Assembly: GCF_900103455.1 (NCBI RefSeq)
Contig: NZ_FNHI01000007.1
Span: 186,001 to 250,000 of the forward strand
Source: Streptomyces wuyuanensis
GTDB lineage: Bacteria; Actinomycetota; Actinomycetes; Streptomycetales; Streptomycetaceae
Direction of reading: 5' to 3'
Length of the DNA stretch: 64,000 nt
The notes below the pieces were generated by a model. That model saw only the letters and a list, made by a program, of their open reading frames with translations, was not told the origin of the DNA and ran no database searches. The position numbers were made by a program, and so were the translations under genes. Shown in pieces: positions 43,083 to 52,272 of this stretch. How positions within the stretch are numbered: the stretch's first letter is position 1; every line of letters starts with the position of its first letter.

Positions 43083-45101
43083 ATGTTCGACACCGTGCTG
43101 GTTGCCAACCGAGGCGAGATCGCGGTCCGCGTCATCCGCACGCTGCGGGCCCTCGGGGTCCGCTCGGTCGCCGTGTTCAGCGACGCCGACGCCGACGCCC
43201 GGCACGTCCGGGAGGCGGACACCGCCGTCCGGCTCGGCCCGGCGCCCGCCGCCGAGAGCTATCTCTCCGTGGAGCGGCTGCTGGAGGCGGCCCGCCGGTC
43301 CGGCGCCCAGGCGGTCCACCCGGGCTACGGCTTCCTCGCGGAGAACGCGGGGTTCGCGCGCGCCTGCGAGGAGGCGGGCCTGGTCTTCATCGGGCCGTCC
43401 GCCGAGGCGATCTCGCTGATGGGCGACAAGATCCGCGCCAAGGAGACCGTGCGGGCGGCCGGTGTCCCGGTGGTGCCGGGCTCCTCCGGCTCGGGCCTGA
43501 CGGACGGCCAACTGGCCGAGGCCGCCCGGGAGATCGGCATGCCGGTGCTGCTGAAGCCCTCGGCGGGCGGCGGCGGCAAGGGCATGCGGCTGACCCGGGT
43601 GGAGTCGGCCCTGCTGGAGGAGATCGCCGCCGCCCGGCGGGAGGCGCGCGCGTCGTTCGGCGACGACACCCTGCTGGTGGAGCGCTGGATCGACCGCCCC
43701 CGGCACATCGAGATCCAGGTCCTCGCGGACGGCCACGGCAACGTGGTGCACCTCGGCGAGCGCGAGTGCTCCCTGCAGCGCCGACACCAGAAGATCATCG
43801 AGGAGGCTCCCTCCGTCCTGCTGGACGAGAGCGTCCGGGCGGCGATGGGCGAGGCGGCGGTCCAGGCGGCCCGCTCCTGCGGGTACCGCGGCGCGGGCAC
43901 CGTCGAGTTCATCGTCCCCGGCGGCGACCCGTCCTCGTACTACTTCATGGAGATGAACACCCGCCTCCAGGTCGAGCACCCGGTGACCGAGCTCGTCACC
44001 GGACTGGACCTGGTGGAGTGGCAGCTGCGGGTGGCCGCGGGCGAGGAACTGCCCTTCGGCCAGAAGGACATCGCGCTCACGGGCCACGCGGTCGAGGCCC
44101 GCATCTGCGCGGAGGACCCCTCCCGCGGCTTCCTGCCGTCGGGCGGCACGGTCCTCTCCCTGAGCGAGCCCCGGGGCGACGGGGTGCGCACCGACTCGGG
44201 CCTCAGCGAGGGCACGGAGGTCTCCAGCCTCTACGACCCGATGCTGTCGAAGGTCATCGCGTACGGCCCCGACCGCCCGACCGCCCTGCGCAAGCTGCGC
44301 GCCGCCCTGGCGGACAACATCACCCTGGGTGTGCCGACCAACGCGGGCTTCTTGCGCCGGCTGCTCGCCCACCCCGATGTGGTCGCGGGCGACCTGGACA
44401 CGGGACTCGTCGAGCGGGAGGCGGACTCCCTCGTCGACGGCACGGTCCCGGCGGAGGTGTACGCCGCCGCGGGCCTGCTGCGGGAGACGCCCGCGCCGGT
44501 GGACGCGTCCGGCTGGACGGACCCGTTCTCCGTACCCGGCGGCTGGCGCCTGGGCGGTGAACCCGCGTGGACCGTGCACCACTTCCGGGTACCGGGCCAC
44601 GACCCGGTGGAGGTCCGGCTGCGCGGCTCGGAGGCCGTGCTGGACGGGGTGTCCGTGAGGCCCGTCCGGCGTGCGAAGGACACCGCACCGGCCGCGGGCG
44701 CGGCGACGATCACCGTGGAGATCGACGGCCTCACCCACTCCTTCCACCACGCCGCCGCTCCCGGCGGGACCTGGCTCGGCCGGGACGGCGACTCCTGGTA
44801 CGTCCAGGACCACGACCCGGTCGCCGCGAGCCTGAGCGGGGCGGCCCGGCAGGGCGCCGACACGCTCGCCGCGCCGATGCCCGGCACCGTCACGGTCGTG
44901 AAGGTGGCGGTCGGGGACGAGGTCGACGCGGGCCAGAGCCTGCTCGTCGTGGAGGCGATGAAGATGGAGCACGTCATCTCCGCCCCGCACGCCGGGACCG
45001 TCACCGAACTGGACGTCACCCCGGGGACCACCGTCGTCATGGACCAGGTCCTGGCGGTCGTCGCCCCGCACGGCGACGAGGGCAAGGAGGACACGGCATG
45101 A
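43083..45101 (+). CDS. Acyl-CoA carboxylase alpha subunit (biotin carboxylase plus BCCP)
   Basis: A 672-residue biotinylated subunit. Residues about 1-450 are biotin carboxylase (VLVANRGEIAVRVIRTLRAL, HPGYGFLAENAGFARAC, ATP-grasp LKPSAGGGGKGMRL, ERECSLQRRHQKIIEEAPS, MNTRLQVEHPVTEL). A linker region (about 455-590) is the MCC-type BT domain. The last 75 residues are the biotin carrier domain with VEAMKMEH. It carboxylates biotin using ATP and bicarbonate and passes it to the beta subunit. The ATG at 43083 has AAGGA 7 nt upstream; two in-frame GTGs (43050, 43062) are less convincing. Its stop overlaps the hmgL start as ATGA. Confidence 0.93.
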   Translation: MFDTVLVANRGEIAVRVIRTLRALGVRSVAVFSDADADARHVREADTAVRLGPAPAAESYLSVERLLEAARRSGAQAVHPGYGFLAENAGFARACEEAGLVFIGPSAEAISLMGDKIRAKETVRAAGVPVVPGSSGSGLTDGQLAEAAREIGMPVLLKPSAGGGGKGMRLTRVESALLEEIAAARREARASFGDDTLLVERWIDRPRHIEIQVLADGHGNVVHLGERECSLQRRHQKIIEEAPSVLLDESVRAAMGEAAVQAARSCGYRGAGTVEFIVPGGDPSSYYFMEMNTRLQVEHPVTELVTGLDLVEWQLRVAAGEELPFGQKDIALTGHAVEARICAEDPSRGFLPSGGTVLSLSEPRGDGVRTDSGLSEGTEVSSLYDPMLSKVIAYGPDRPTALRKLRAALADNITLGVPTNAGFLRRLLAHPDVVAGDLDTGLVEREADSLVDGTVPAEVYAAAGLLRETPAPVDASGWTDPFSVPGGWRLGGEPAWTVHHFRVPGHDPVEVRLRGSEAVLDGVSVRPVRRAKDTAPAAGAATITVEIDGLTHSFHHAAAPGGTWLGRDGDSWYVQDHDPVAASLSGAARQGADTLAAPMPGTVTVVKVAVGDEVDAGQSLLVVEAMKMEHVISAPHAGTVTELDVTPGTTVVMDQVLAVVAPHGDEGKEDTA

Positions 45102-46051
45102 CCGAGGGACTGCCGATGGAGGTGCCCGCCGCCGGTCTGCCGCCCCGGGTGCGGATCCACGAGGTCGGGCCCCGCGACGGGCTGCAGAACGAGAAGGAGG
45201 TCGTCCCGACCGAGGTGAAGGCGGAGTTCGTCCACCGTCTCGCCGGGGCCGGGCTGACGACGGTCGAGGCGACCAGCTTCGTCCACCCCAAGTGGGTGCC
45301 CCAACTGGCGGACGCCGAGGACCTGTTCCCGCGGCTCTCCGACATCGGGGGCGTGGACCTGCCGGTCCTCGTGCCGAACGAGCGCGGGCTCGACCGCGCC
45401 GTCGCCCTCGGCGCCCGGCGGATCGCCGTCTTCGCGTCGGCGACGGAGACCTTCGCTGCGCGCAACCTCAACCGCACGGTCGACGAGTCGCTGGCCATGT
45501 TCGAGCCCGTGGTGGCCCGGGCGAAGGACGACAAGGTCCATGTCCGCGGCTATCTCTCGATGTGCTTCGGCGACCCGTGGGAGGGCGCGGTCCCCGTCCA
45601 CCAGGTCGTCCGTGTGGCCCGGCGGCTGATGGAGCTGGGCTGCGACGAGCTGAGCCTGGGCGACACCATCGGCGTCGCCACCCCGGGCCATGTACAGGCG
45701 CTGCTTGCCCTGTTGAACGAGGAAGGCGTACCCACCAGCGCCATCGGGGTGCACTTCCACGACACCTACGGCCAGGCACTGGCCAACACCCTCGCGGCGC
45801 TCCAGCACGGCGTCACCACCGTCGACGCCTCCGCTGGCGGCCTCGGCGGCTGCCCGTACGCGAAGAGCGCCACCGGGAACCTCGCCACCGAAGACCTCGT
45901 GTGGATGCTCCACGGCCTCGGCATCGAGACCGGGGTCGACCTCGGCCGGCTCACCGCCACAAGCGTGTGGATGGCCGAGCGGCTGGGCCGTCCCAGCCCC
46001 TCACGCACCGTTCGCGCCCTCGCGGGCACGGCTTCCCACAAGGAGTCCTAG
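45098..46051 (+). CDS. hmgL: Hydroxymethylglutaryl-CoA lyase
   Basis: A 317-residue TIM-barrel enzyme that cleaves HMG-CoA into acetoacetate and acetyl-CoA, the last step of leucine breakdown. VRIHEVGPRDGLQNEK is the metal/substrate motif at the first strand, HFHDTYGQALANTLAAL gives the metal His pair, and GGLGGCPYAKSATGNLATED is the PROSITE-type signature with the catalytic Cys. Starts with an ATG overlapping the carboxylase stop (45098-45101), so translation is coupled. Two codons after its stop the acyl-CoA dehydrogenase begins. Confidence 0.96.
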   Translation: MTEGLPMEVPAAGLPPRVRIHEVGPRDGLQNEKEVVPTEVKAEFVHRLAGAGLTTVEATSFVHPKWVPQLADAEDLFPRLSDIGGVDLPVLVPNERGLDRAVALGARRIAVFASATETFAARNLNRTVDESLAMFEPVVARAKDDKVHVRGYLSMCFGDPWEGAVPVHQVVRVARRLMELGCDELSLGDTIGVATPGHVQALLALLNEEGVPTSAIGVHFHDTYGQALANTLAALQHGVTTVDASAGGLGGCPYAKSATGNLATEDLVWMLHGLGIETGVDLGRLTATSVWMAERLGRPSPSRTVRALAGTASHKES

Positions 46052-46053
46052 CC

Positions 46054-47220
46054 ATGTCGCTCGACCACCGCCTCGCCCCCGAGCACGAGGAACTGCGCCG
46101 CACCGTCGAGGAGTTCGCCCACGACGTCGTCGCCCCCAAGATCGGCGACTTCTACGAGCGGCACGAGTTCCCGTACGAGATCGTCCGCGAGATGGGCCGG
46201 ATGGGCCTGTTCGGCCTGCCCTTCCCCGAGGAGTACGGCGGGATGGGCGGGGACTACCTCGCCCTCGGCATCGCCCTGGAGGAGCTGGCCCGCGTCGACT
46301 CCTCCGTCGCCATCACCCTGGAGGCCGGGGTCTCGCTCGGCGCCATGCCCGTCTTCCGGTTCGGCACCGAGGAGCAGAAGCGCGAGTGGCTGCCCCGGCT
46401 CTGCTCCGGCGAGATCCTCGGCGCCTTCGGGCTGACCGAGCCGGACGCCGGTTCGGACGCCGGGGGTACGAAGACCACGGCCGTGCGCGACGATTCGACC
46501 GGCGAGTGGGTGATCAACGGCTCCAAGTGCTTCATCACCAACTCCGGCACCGACATCACGGGCCTGGTGACGGTCACCGCCGTCACCGGCCGCACGGACG
46601 CGGGCAAGCCGCTGATCTCCTCCATCATCGTCCCGTCGGGCACCCCCGGCTTCACCGTCGCCGCCCCGTACTCGAAGGTCGGGTGGAACGCCTCGGACAC
46701 CCGAGAGCTGTCCTTCTCCGACGTCCGCGTGCCGTTCGCGAACCTGCTGGGCGAGGAGGGCCGGGGCTACGCCCAGTTCCTGCGCATCCTCGACGAGGGC
46801 CGCATCGCCATCGCCGCCCTCGCCACGGGACTGGCGCAGGGCTGTGTGGACGAGTCCGTGAAGTACGCCAAGGAGCGCCACGCCTTCGGCCGTCCGATCG
46901 GCGACAACCAGGCCATCCAGTTCAAGATCGCCGACATGGAGATGCGGGCGCACATGGCCCGGATCGGCTGGCGGGACGCGGCGTCGCGCCTCGTCCTCGG
47001 CGAGCCGTTCAAGAAGGAGGCGGCGCTGGCGAAGCTGTACTCCTCGACGGTCGCCGTCGACAACGCCCGTGACGCCACGCAGATCCACGGCGGGTACGGC
47101 TTCATGAACGAGTACCCGGTGGCCCGCATGTGGCGCGACTCCAAGATCCTGGAGATCGGCGAGGGCACGAGCGAGGTCCAGCGGATGCTGGTCGCCCGCG
47201 AGTTGGGGCTGCACTCGTAG
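46054..47220 (+). CDS. acdH: Branched-chain acyl-CoA dehydrogenase
   Basis: A 388-residue FAD acyl-CoA dehydrogenase. Motifs: GAFGLTEPDAGSDAGGTKTT, NGSKCFITNSGTDITG, ERHAFGRPIGDNQAIQFKIADM, and IHGGYGFMNEYPVARMWRDS. The final segment LEIGEGTSEVQR provides the catalytic Glu at the medium-chain/short-chain position, unlike true isovaleryl-CoA dehydrogenases, which have Ala there. It oxidises branched short acyl-CoAs (isobutyryl, isovaleryl, 2-methylbutyryl). The gene matches the S. coelicolor acdH locus in order, downstream of hmgL. Its ATG has AGGAG 8 nt upstream, inside the end of hmgL. Last gene of the leucine operon. Confidence 0.92.
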   Translation: MSLDHRLAPEHEELRRTVEEFAHDVVAPKIGDFYERHEFPYEIVREMGRMGLFGLPFPEEYGGMGGDYLALGIALEELARVDSSVAITLEAGVSLGAMPVFRFGTEEQKREWLPRLCSGEILGAFGLTEPDAGSDAGGTKTTAVRDDSTGEWVINGSKCFITNSGTDITGLVTVTAVTGRTDAGKPLISSIIVPSGTPGFTVAAPYSKVGWNASDTRELSFSDVRVPFANLLGEEGRGYAQFLRILDEGRIAIAALATGLAQGCVDESVKYAKERHAFGRPIGDNQAIQFKIADMEMRAHMARIGWRDAASRLVLGEPFKKEAALAKLYSSTVAVDNARDATQIHGGYGFMNEYPVARMWRDSKILEIGEGTSEVQRMLVARELGLHS

Positions 47221-47234
47221 GACGCACGGGCCGT

Positions 47235-47255
47235 CCGGCGGTGCTGCGCCGCCGG
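47235..47255 (+). terminator. Weak terminator candidate after acdH
   Basis: CCGGCGG (47235-47241) pairs with CCGCCGG (47249-47255) around a 7-nt loop, 14 bp after the acdH stop. There is no T tract, so termination is only possible. Confidence 0.4.
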
Positions 47256-47315
47256 CGACCCGCTGCTCACGGCGCGGTGATCAGTGTCACGTGGGGGCGC
47301 CCTCTCGACAAGATC

Positions 47316-47334
47316 TGAGGTTAGGCTAACCTAC
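47316..47334. promoter_or_regulatory. DmdR-type iron box upstream of desE
   Basis: TGAGGTTAGGCTAACCTAC matches the iron-box consensus TTAGGTTAGGCTAACCTAA at 17 of 19 positions. It lies 55 bp before the desE start, where the DtxR-family repressor DmdR1 would block transcription when iron is plentiful. Confidence 0.92.
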
Positions 47335-47388
47335 CTTCGACTTTGCTCAGAGGCCGCCCCCCGGCACGCACCGAAAGCGAACCCTTTC

Positions 47389-48429
47389 ATGCCCAATGCC
47401 CGCGCTTCCCACCTCACCCGTCGCGGTCTGCTCGCCGCGGGCGGCGCTCTCGGCCTCACCGCCGCCCTCTCAGCCTGCGGTTCCGAGGACAAGGGCGAGT
47501 CGGCCTCGGACGCGAAGAAGTCCGGCCCCTGGCAGTTCAAGGACGACCGCGGCCAGGTCGCCAAGACCAAGGCCACGCCGAAGAACATCGTCGCCTTCAC
47601 CGGCATGGCGGCCGCGCTCCACGACTTCGGCATCGAGGTGAAGGGCGTCTTCGGCCCGACCTACGTCGAGGACAAGGCCAAGGGCACCAAGACCCCGGAC
47701 GTCCAGGCGGGCGACCTCGACATCGACAAGGTCAAGGTCCTCGGCAACGTCTGGGGCGAGTTCAACGTCGAGCAGTACGCGGCGCTCGCGCCCGACGTGC
47801 TCATCACCGACATGTGGGAGAAGGACGCCCTCTGGTACGTGCCGGACCAGTCCAAGGACAAGATCCTGAAGCTGGCCCCGAGCGTCGCCCTGTGGGCCTC
47901 GGACCACTCGATGCCGAAGGTCCTGCAGCGCCACGTCGAGTTGGCCGAGTCCCTGGGCGCCGACGTCAGGACCAAGAAGGTCACGGACGCCAAGGCCGCC
48001 TTCGAGAAGGCCGCCGCCCGGCTGCGCGCCGCCGCGAAGGCCAAGCCCGAGATCAAGGTGCTGATCGGCTCGGCGAGCGCCGACCTGTTCTACATCTCGA
48101 CCCCGGCCCGGCCGACCGACACGCTCTACTTCAAGGAGCTCGGCGTCAACTTCGTGACGCCCGACAAGCTGGACGCCGGCGGCTGGTTCGAGGGCCTCAG
48201 CTGGGAGAACGTCGACAAGTACAAGGCCGACGTCATCATGATGGACAACCGCGCCTCGGCCCTCCAGCCCGAGGCCCTGAAATCCAAGCCGACCTGGGCC
48301 CAGCTGCCCGCCGTCAAGGCCGGCCAGGTCATCCCGCGCGTGACCGAGCCGATCTACTCGTACGAGAAGTGCACGCCGATCCTCGAGGACCTGGCCAAGG
48401 CCATCGAGAACGCGAAGAAGGTCGCCTGA
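47389..48429 (+). CDS. desE: Ferric-siderophore binding lipoprotein DesE
   Basis: A 346-residue substrate-binding protein for import of ferrioxamines. N-terminus: RR pair (TRRGLLAAGGALGLTAAL) and lipobox LSAC, so it is exported (perhaps by Tat) and lipid-anchored outside the membrane. The mature part is a class III periplasmic-binding-protein fold (Peripla_BP_2): IVAFTGMAAALHDFGIEVKG, then FNVEQYAALAPDVLITDMWE, connected by a long helix. It delivers ferrioxamine to an ABC permease that is not in the window. The ATG at 47389 lies 55 bp after the iron box. The siderophore-interacting protein gene follows 2 bp after the stop. Confidence 0.94.
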   Translation: MPNARASHLTRRGLLAAGGALGLTAALSACGSEDKGESASDAKKSGPWQFKDDRGQVAKTKATPKNIVAFTGMAAALHDFGIEVKGVFGPTYVEDKAKGTKTPDVQAGDLDIDKVKVLGNVWGEFNVEQYAALAPDVLITDMWEKDALWYVPDQSKDKILKLAPSVALWASDHSMPKVLQRHVELAESLGADVRTKKVTDAKAAFEKAAARLRAAAKAKPEIKVLIGSASADLFYISTPARPTDTLYFKELGVNFVTPDKLDAGGWFEGLSWENVDKYKADVIMMDNRASALQPEALKSKPTWAQLPAVKAGQVIPRVTEPIYSYEKCTPILEDLAKAIENAKKVA

Positions 48430-48431
48430 CC

Positions 48432-49280
48432 ATGCCGACAGCCGTAGCCGCCCCGTTTCGCTTCTTCCCTCTCCAGGTCGTGCGGACGCGGCGGCTCGGC
48501 CCGTCGCTGATCCGGGTCACCTTCGGGGGCGAGGCCCTCGAAGGGTTCGCCTCCGGCGGGCGCGACCAGTCACTCTCGCTCTTCCTGCCGCACCCGGGAC
48601 AGGAGGAACCCGTCGTCCCGCTCCCCGGCGAGGAGGACATGTACGCGCGCCTCGGCGCCTGGCGGGCGCTGCCGGACGACGAGCGTGCCGTGCTGCGCTC
48701 GTACACGGTGCGCGAGCAGCGGCCCGACGCCGGTGAACACGGCGAGATCGACATCGACTTCGCCGTGCACGAGGACGGCGGGCCGGCCTGCCGCTGGGCG
48801 CAGAAAGCTTCCGCCGGTGACCGGGTGACGATCCTCGGGCCCGCGATCGCCGACAACACCGCGGTCCGCTTCCGGCTGCCGGAGGACGCCGACTCGGTGG
48901 TGATCTGGGCGGACGAGACGGCCCTGCCCGCCGCTTCGGCCATCCTGGAGTGGCTGCCCGCCGGGATCCGGGCGCAGGTCTGGATCGAGGTCCCGCACGC
49001 CGGTGACCGGACGGACCTGGTGACCGCCGCCGACGCCGACGTCACCTGGCTGGTGCGGGACGAGGGCGCGCCGCCCGCCGTCGAGGCCGTGCGCGCCGCC
49101 GAGTTCGCCGGCTCCGCCCCGTACGCCTGGATCGCGGGCGAGTCGGGATCCGTGAGGGCGCTGCGCCGCCATCTCGTGAACGAGCGCGGACTCGACCGCC
49201 GCCGGGTCACCTTCGTCGGCTACTGGCGCAGGGGCCTCAGCGAGGACGCGCTGCGCGAGACACCCGACGACGACGCGTAG
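48432..49280 (+). CDS. desF: Siderophore-interacting protein (ViuB/SIP family)
   Basis: A 282-residue flavoprotein of the siderophore-interacting family, probably releasing iron by reducing ferrioxamine. FAD-binding region: RRLGPSLIRVTFGGEAL and VLRSYTVREQ (RxYTxR motif), FAVHEDGGPACRWAQKASAGD. The NAD-domain part is VIWADETALPAASAILEWL and AWIAGESGSVRALRRHLVNE, where the family ends with a conserved Gly-rich loop and YWRRG. Start ATG 2 bp after desE, within the same operon as desE, thus iron-controlled from the same box. Confidence 0.92.
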   Translation: MPTAVAAPFRFFPLQVVRTRRLGPSLIRVTFGGEALEGFASGGRDQSLSLFLPHPGQEEPVVPLPGEEDMYARLGAWRALPDDERAVLRSYTVREQRPDAGEHGEIDIDFAVHEDGGPACRWAQKASAGDRVTILGPAIADNTAVRFRLPEDADSVVIWADETALPAASAILEWLPAGIRAQVWIEVPHAGDRTDLVTAADADVTWLVRDEGAPPAVEAVRAAEFAGSAPYAWIAGESGSVRALRRHLVNERGLDRRRVTFVGYWRRGLSEDALRETPDDDA

Positions 49281-49314
49281 ACCCCGACCTCCGTCCCGCT
49301 CCACGCCGTTGACC

Positions 49315-49344
49315 GCGGCCCCGTCACGCCTGCGACGGGGCCGC
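49315..49344 (+). terminator. Terminator after desF
   Basis: GCGGCCCCGTC (49315-49325) pairs perfectly with GACGGGGCCGC (49334-49344) around an 8-nt loop, 34 bp after the desF stop. It isolates desEF from desABCD, which has its own iron box. Confidence 0.8.
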
Positions 49345-49437
49345 GCTGCCGTGCACTCCACGGAACAGGGCGCCGGCTCCGGGTGTGAGCCAACTCGCTT
49401 TCCTTTCTGGGGAGTAGGGGCGGACGGAGCCAAGCAT

Positions 49438-49456
49438 TCAGGTTAGGCTAACCTAA
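49438..49456. promoter_or_regulatory. DmdR-type iron box upstream of desA
   Basis: TCAGGTTAGGCTAACCTAA matches the iron-box consensus at 18 of 19 positions. It is 76 bp before the desA start, so desABCD is repressed under iron sufficiency by DmdR1. Confidence 0.95.
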
Positions 49457-49532
49457 GTCCCAGTCGCCTCAGCGCCCGCCCCTGCCCCAGGGGGCGGTCC
49501 TGTCACGTCCCCGCACCGGGAGGACCCCCACC

Positions 49533-51008
49533 ATGCGCGCGCACCTGCTCAACGACACAACGGCGGAGCTCTACCGCAGCTCCGTGACCGAAGGAGTCGA
49601 GCGGGTGGCGAACAAACTCGCCACGACCAAGCGGCCGTTCACGGGAGTGACCCCGGACGAGCTGGCCCCGACGATCGCCGCCGTCGACCTCGACCAGCCG
49701 CTCGGCGACTCCTCCGCCGCGCTGGACGAGCTGGAGCGGGTGTACCTGCGCGACGCGGTCTACTTCCACCACCCCCGCTACCTCGGCCACCTCAACTGCC
49801 CGGTCGTCATCCCCGCCGTGCTGGGCGAGGCCGTCCTCTCCGCCGTCAACTCCTCGCTGGACACCTGGGACCAGAGCGCCGGCGGCACTCTGATCGAGCG
49901 CAAGCTCATCGACTGGACCACCGGCCGCATCGGCCTCGGCCCGGCCGCCGACGGCGTCTTCACAAGCGGCGGCACCCAGTCCAACCTCCAGGCGATGCTC
50001 CTCGCCCGCGAGGAGGCCAAGACGGACGACCTGTCGAAGCTGCGCATCTTCTCCTCCGAGTGCAGCCACTTCAGCGTCCAGAAGTCCGCCACCCTCCTGG
50101 GCGTCGGCCAGGACGCCGTCGTGTCCGTGCCCGTCGACCGCGACCGGCGCATGCAGACCGTCGCCCTCGCGGCGGAACTGGAGAAGTGCCGGCGCGCCGG
50201 GCTGGTCCCGATGGCGGTCGTCGCCACCGCAGGCACCACCGACTTCGGCTCCATCGACCCGCTGCCCGAGATCGCCGCGCTCTGCGACGAGTACGGCGCC
50301 TGGATGCACGTCGACGCCGCCTACGGCTGCGGCCTCCTCGCCTCACCGACCCGGCGCGGCCTCCTGGAGGGCGTCCAGCACGCCGACTCGGTGACCGTCG
50401 ACTACCACAAGTCCTTCTTCCAGCCGGTGAGTTCCTCCGCCCTGCTGGTGCGGGACGGCGCCACGCTGCGGCACGCCACCTACCACGCGGACTACCTCAA
50501 CCCCGCGCCGACCGTGGAGGTGGGGGCACCTCCCGTGCCCGAAGGGCTACGGGGGAGGATCCCCAACCAGGTGGACAAGTCCCTCCAGACCACCCGCCGC
50601 TTCGACGCCCTCAAGCTGTGGATGACGCTGCGCGTCATGGGTGCGGACGGTGTCGGACAGCTCTTCGACGAGGTGTGCGACCTCGCCGCCGAGGGCTGGC
50701 GGCTGCTCGCCGGCGACCCCCGCTACGACGTCGTCGTCGAGCCCCAGCTGTCCACCCTCGTCTTCCGCTACGTCCCGGAGCAGGTCACCTCCCCCACGGA
50801 GATCGACCGCGCCAACCTGTACGCCCGCAAGGCCCTGTTCGCCTCCGGGGAGGCCGTCGTCGCCGGGACCAAGGTCGACGGCCGCCAGTACCTGAAATTC
50901 ACCCTGCTGAACCCCGAGACGACCGTGGCCGACATCGCCGCCGTCCTCGACCTCATAGCCGGTCACGCCGAGCAGTACCTTGGAGAGAACCTTGTCCACG
51001 CCTCCTGA
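49533..51008 (+). CDS. desA: Lysine decarboxylase DesA, carrying a palindromic insertion
   Basis: A 491-residue PLP enzyme (group II decarboxylase) that turns L-lysine into cadaverine, the first step of desferrioxamine synthesis. [12 protein letters not shown] holds the PLP Lys (Lys293); [14 protein letters not shown] and [10 protein letters not shown] are conserved around the cofactor. At residues 330-342 the sequence [13 protein letters not shown] is encoded by a short hairpin element (50520-50558), which from the known family context is an insertion of about 12-13 residues ahead of RIPNQVDKS. Since the frame is kept, the enzyme may still work. The ATG is at 49533; the end overlaps desB by 17 nt. 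Confidence 0.95.
   Translation: MRAHLLNDTTAELYRSSVTEGVERVANKLATTKRPFTGVTPDELAPTIAAVDLDQPLGDSSAALDELERVYLRDAVYFHHPRYLGHLNCPVVIPAVLGEAVLSAVNSSLDTWDQSAGGTLIERKLIDWTTGRIGLGPAADGVFTSGGTQSNLQAMLLAREEAKTDDLSKLRIFSSECSHFSVQKSATLLGVGQDAVVSVPVDRDRRMQTVALAAELEKCRRAGLVPMAVVATAGTTDFGSIDPLPEIAALCDEYGAWMHVDAAYGCGLLASPTRRGLLEGVQHADSVTVDYHKSFFQPVSSSALLVRDGATLRHATYHADYLNPAPTVEVGAPPVPEGLRGRIPNQVDKSLQTTRRFDALKLWMTLRVMGADGVGQLFDEVCDLAAEGWRLLAGDPRYDVVVEPQLSTLVFRYVPEQVTSPTEIDRANLYARKALFASGEAVVAGTKVDGRQYLKFTLLNPETTVADIAAVLDLIAGHAEQYLGENLVHAS
50520..50558. repeat. Short interspersed palindromic element inside desA
   Basis: Between the codons for NPAPTVE and RIPNQVDKS lie 39 bp that form a hairpin: CCTCCCGT and ACGGGGGAGG pair around an inner GCCC-GAA-GGGC stem. 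This type of sequence (GTGGGGGCACCTCCC ... GGGGGAGG) is known to me as a repeated element in Streptomyces genomes, mostly between genes. Here it sits inside a coding region and, being 13 codons long, leaves the frame intact. No other copy is visible in the window. Confidence 0.8.
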
Positions 51009-52272
51009 GCACCGTGGCATCCACGATTTCATCGGTATCGGACTCGGTCCGTTCAACCTCGGCCTGGCCTGCCTGACCGAGCCCGTCGACGAGCTGAACG
51101 GTCTCTTCCTGGAGTCCAAGCCGGACTTCGAGTGGCACTCGGGCATGTTCCTCGACGGCGCCCACCTGCAGACCCCGTTCATGTCGGACCTGGTCACGCT
51201 CGCCGATCCGACGTCGCCTTACTCCTTCCTCAACTACCTGAAGGAGAAGGGCCGGCTCTACTCGTTCTACATCCGCGAGAACTTCTACCCGCTGCGGACC
51301 GAGTACAACGACTACTGCCGCTGGGCCGCCGCCAAGCTGAGCAGCATCCGCTTCGGCACCACGGTCACCAGGGTCGAGTACGAGGCGGAGGACGAGGTGT
51401 ACGCCGTCCGCACCGCCGCCGGCGAAACGTTCCGGGCACGCAGACTCGTCCTGGGCACCGGCACCCCGCCGTACGTCCCGGACTCCTGCCGGGAGCTCGG
51501 CGGCGACTTCGTCCACAACTCCCGCTACCTCCAGGCCAAGGAGGAGCTGCGGAAGAAGGAGTCGATCACCCTCGTCGGCAGCGGCCAGAGCGCCGCGGAG
51601 ATCTACTACGACCTCCTCGCCGAGATCGACGTCCACGGGTACCGGCTCAACTGGGTCACCCGCTCCCCGCGGTTCTTCCCGCTGGAGTACACCAAACTGA
51701 CCCTGGAGATGACCTCCCCCGAGTACGTGGACTACTTCCACGCGCTGCCGGAGGCCACCCGCTACCGGCTGGAGACCCAGCAGAAGAACCTCTTCAAGGG
51801 CATCGACGGAGACCTCATCAACGAGATCTTCGACCTGCTCTACCAGAAGAACCTCGGCGGTCCGGTGCCGACGCGTCTGCTCACCAACACGGCGCTGTGC
51901 ACGGCCTCCTACGAGAACGGCGCTTACACGCTGGGTCTGCGCCAGGAGGAGCAGGAGAAGGACTTCGAGATCCGGACCGAGGGCCTGATCCTCGCCACGG
52001 GCTACAAGTACGTCACCCCCGCGTTCCTGGAGCCCGTGCACGACCGGCTGCGCTGGGACGGCCGGGGCCGCTTCGACGTCGCCCGCAACTACTCGATCGA
52101 CACCACGGGGCGCGGCGTCTTCCTGCAGAACGCGGGGGTGCACACGCACTCCATCACCTCGCCCGACCTGGGCATGGGCGCGTACCGCAACGCGTACATC
52201 ATCGCCGAGATGCTCGGCAGTGAGTACTACCCCGTGGAGAAGACCATCGCGTTCCAGGAGTTCGCCGTATGA
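50992..52272 (+). CDS. desB: Cadaverine N-monooxygenase DesB
   Basis: A 426-residue flavin N-hydroxylating monooxygenase (IucD/SidA family) that hydroxylates cadaverine. FAD motif [16 protein letters not shown], the NADPH loop [16 protein letters not shown], and the family motif [12 protein letters not shown] are all present. I chose the TTG at 50992, which follows GGAGAG by 4 nt and overlaps the end of desA; a second TTG at 50980 lies upstream of that ribosome site. The stop overlaps the desC start as ATGA. Part of the iron-controlled desABCD operon. Confidence 0.94.
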   Translation: MSTPPEHRGIHDFIGIGLGPFNLGLACLTEPVDELNGLFLESKPDFEWHSGMFLDGAHLQTPFMSDLVTLADPTSPYSFLNYLKEKGRLYSFYIRENFYPLRTEYNDYCRWAAAKLSSIRFGTTVTRVEYEAEDEVYAVRTAAGETFRARRLVLGTGTPPYVPDSCRELGGDFVHNSRYLQAKEELRKKESITLVGSGQSAAEIYYDLLAEIDVHGYRLNWVTRSPRFFPLEYTKLTLEMTSPEYVDYFHALPEATRYRLETQQKNLFKGIDGDLINEIFDLLYQKNLGGPVPTRLLTNTALCTASYENGAYTLGLRQEEQEKDFEIRTEGLILATGYKYVTPAFLEPVHDRLRWDGRGRFDVARNYSIDTTGRGVFLQNAGVHTHSITSPDLGMGAYRNAYIIAEMLGSEYYPVEKTIAFQEFAV

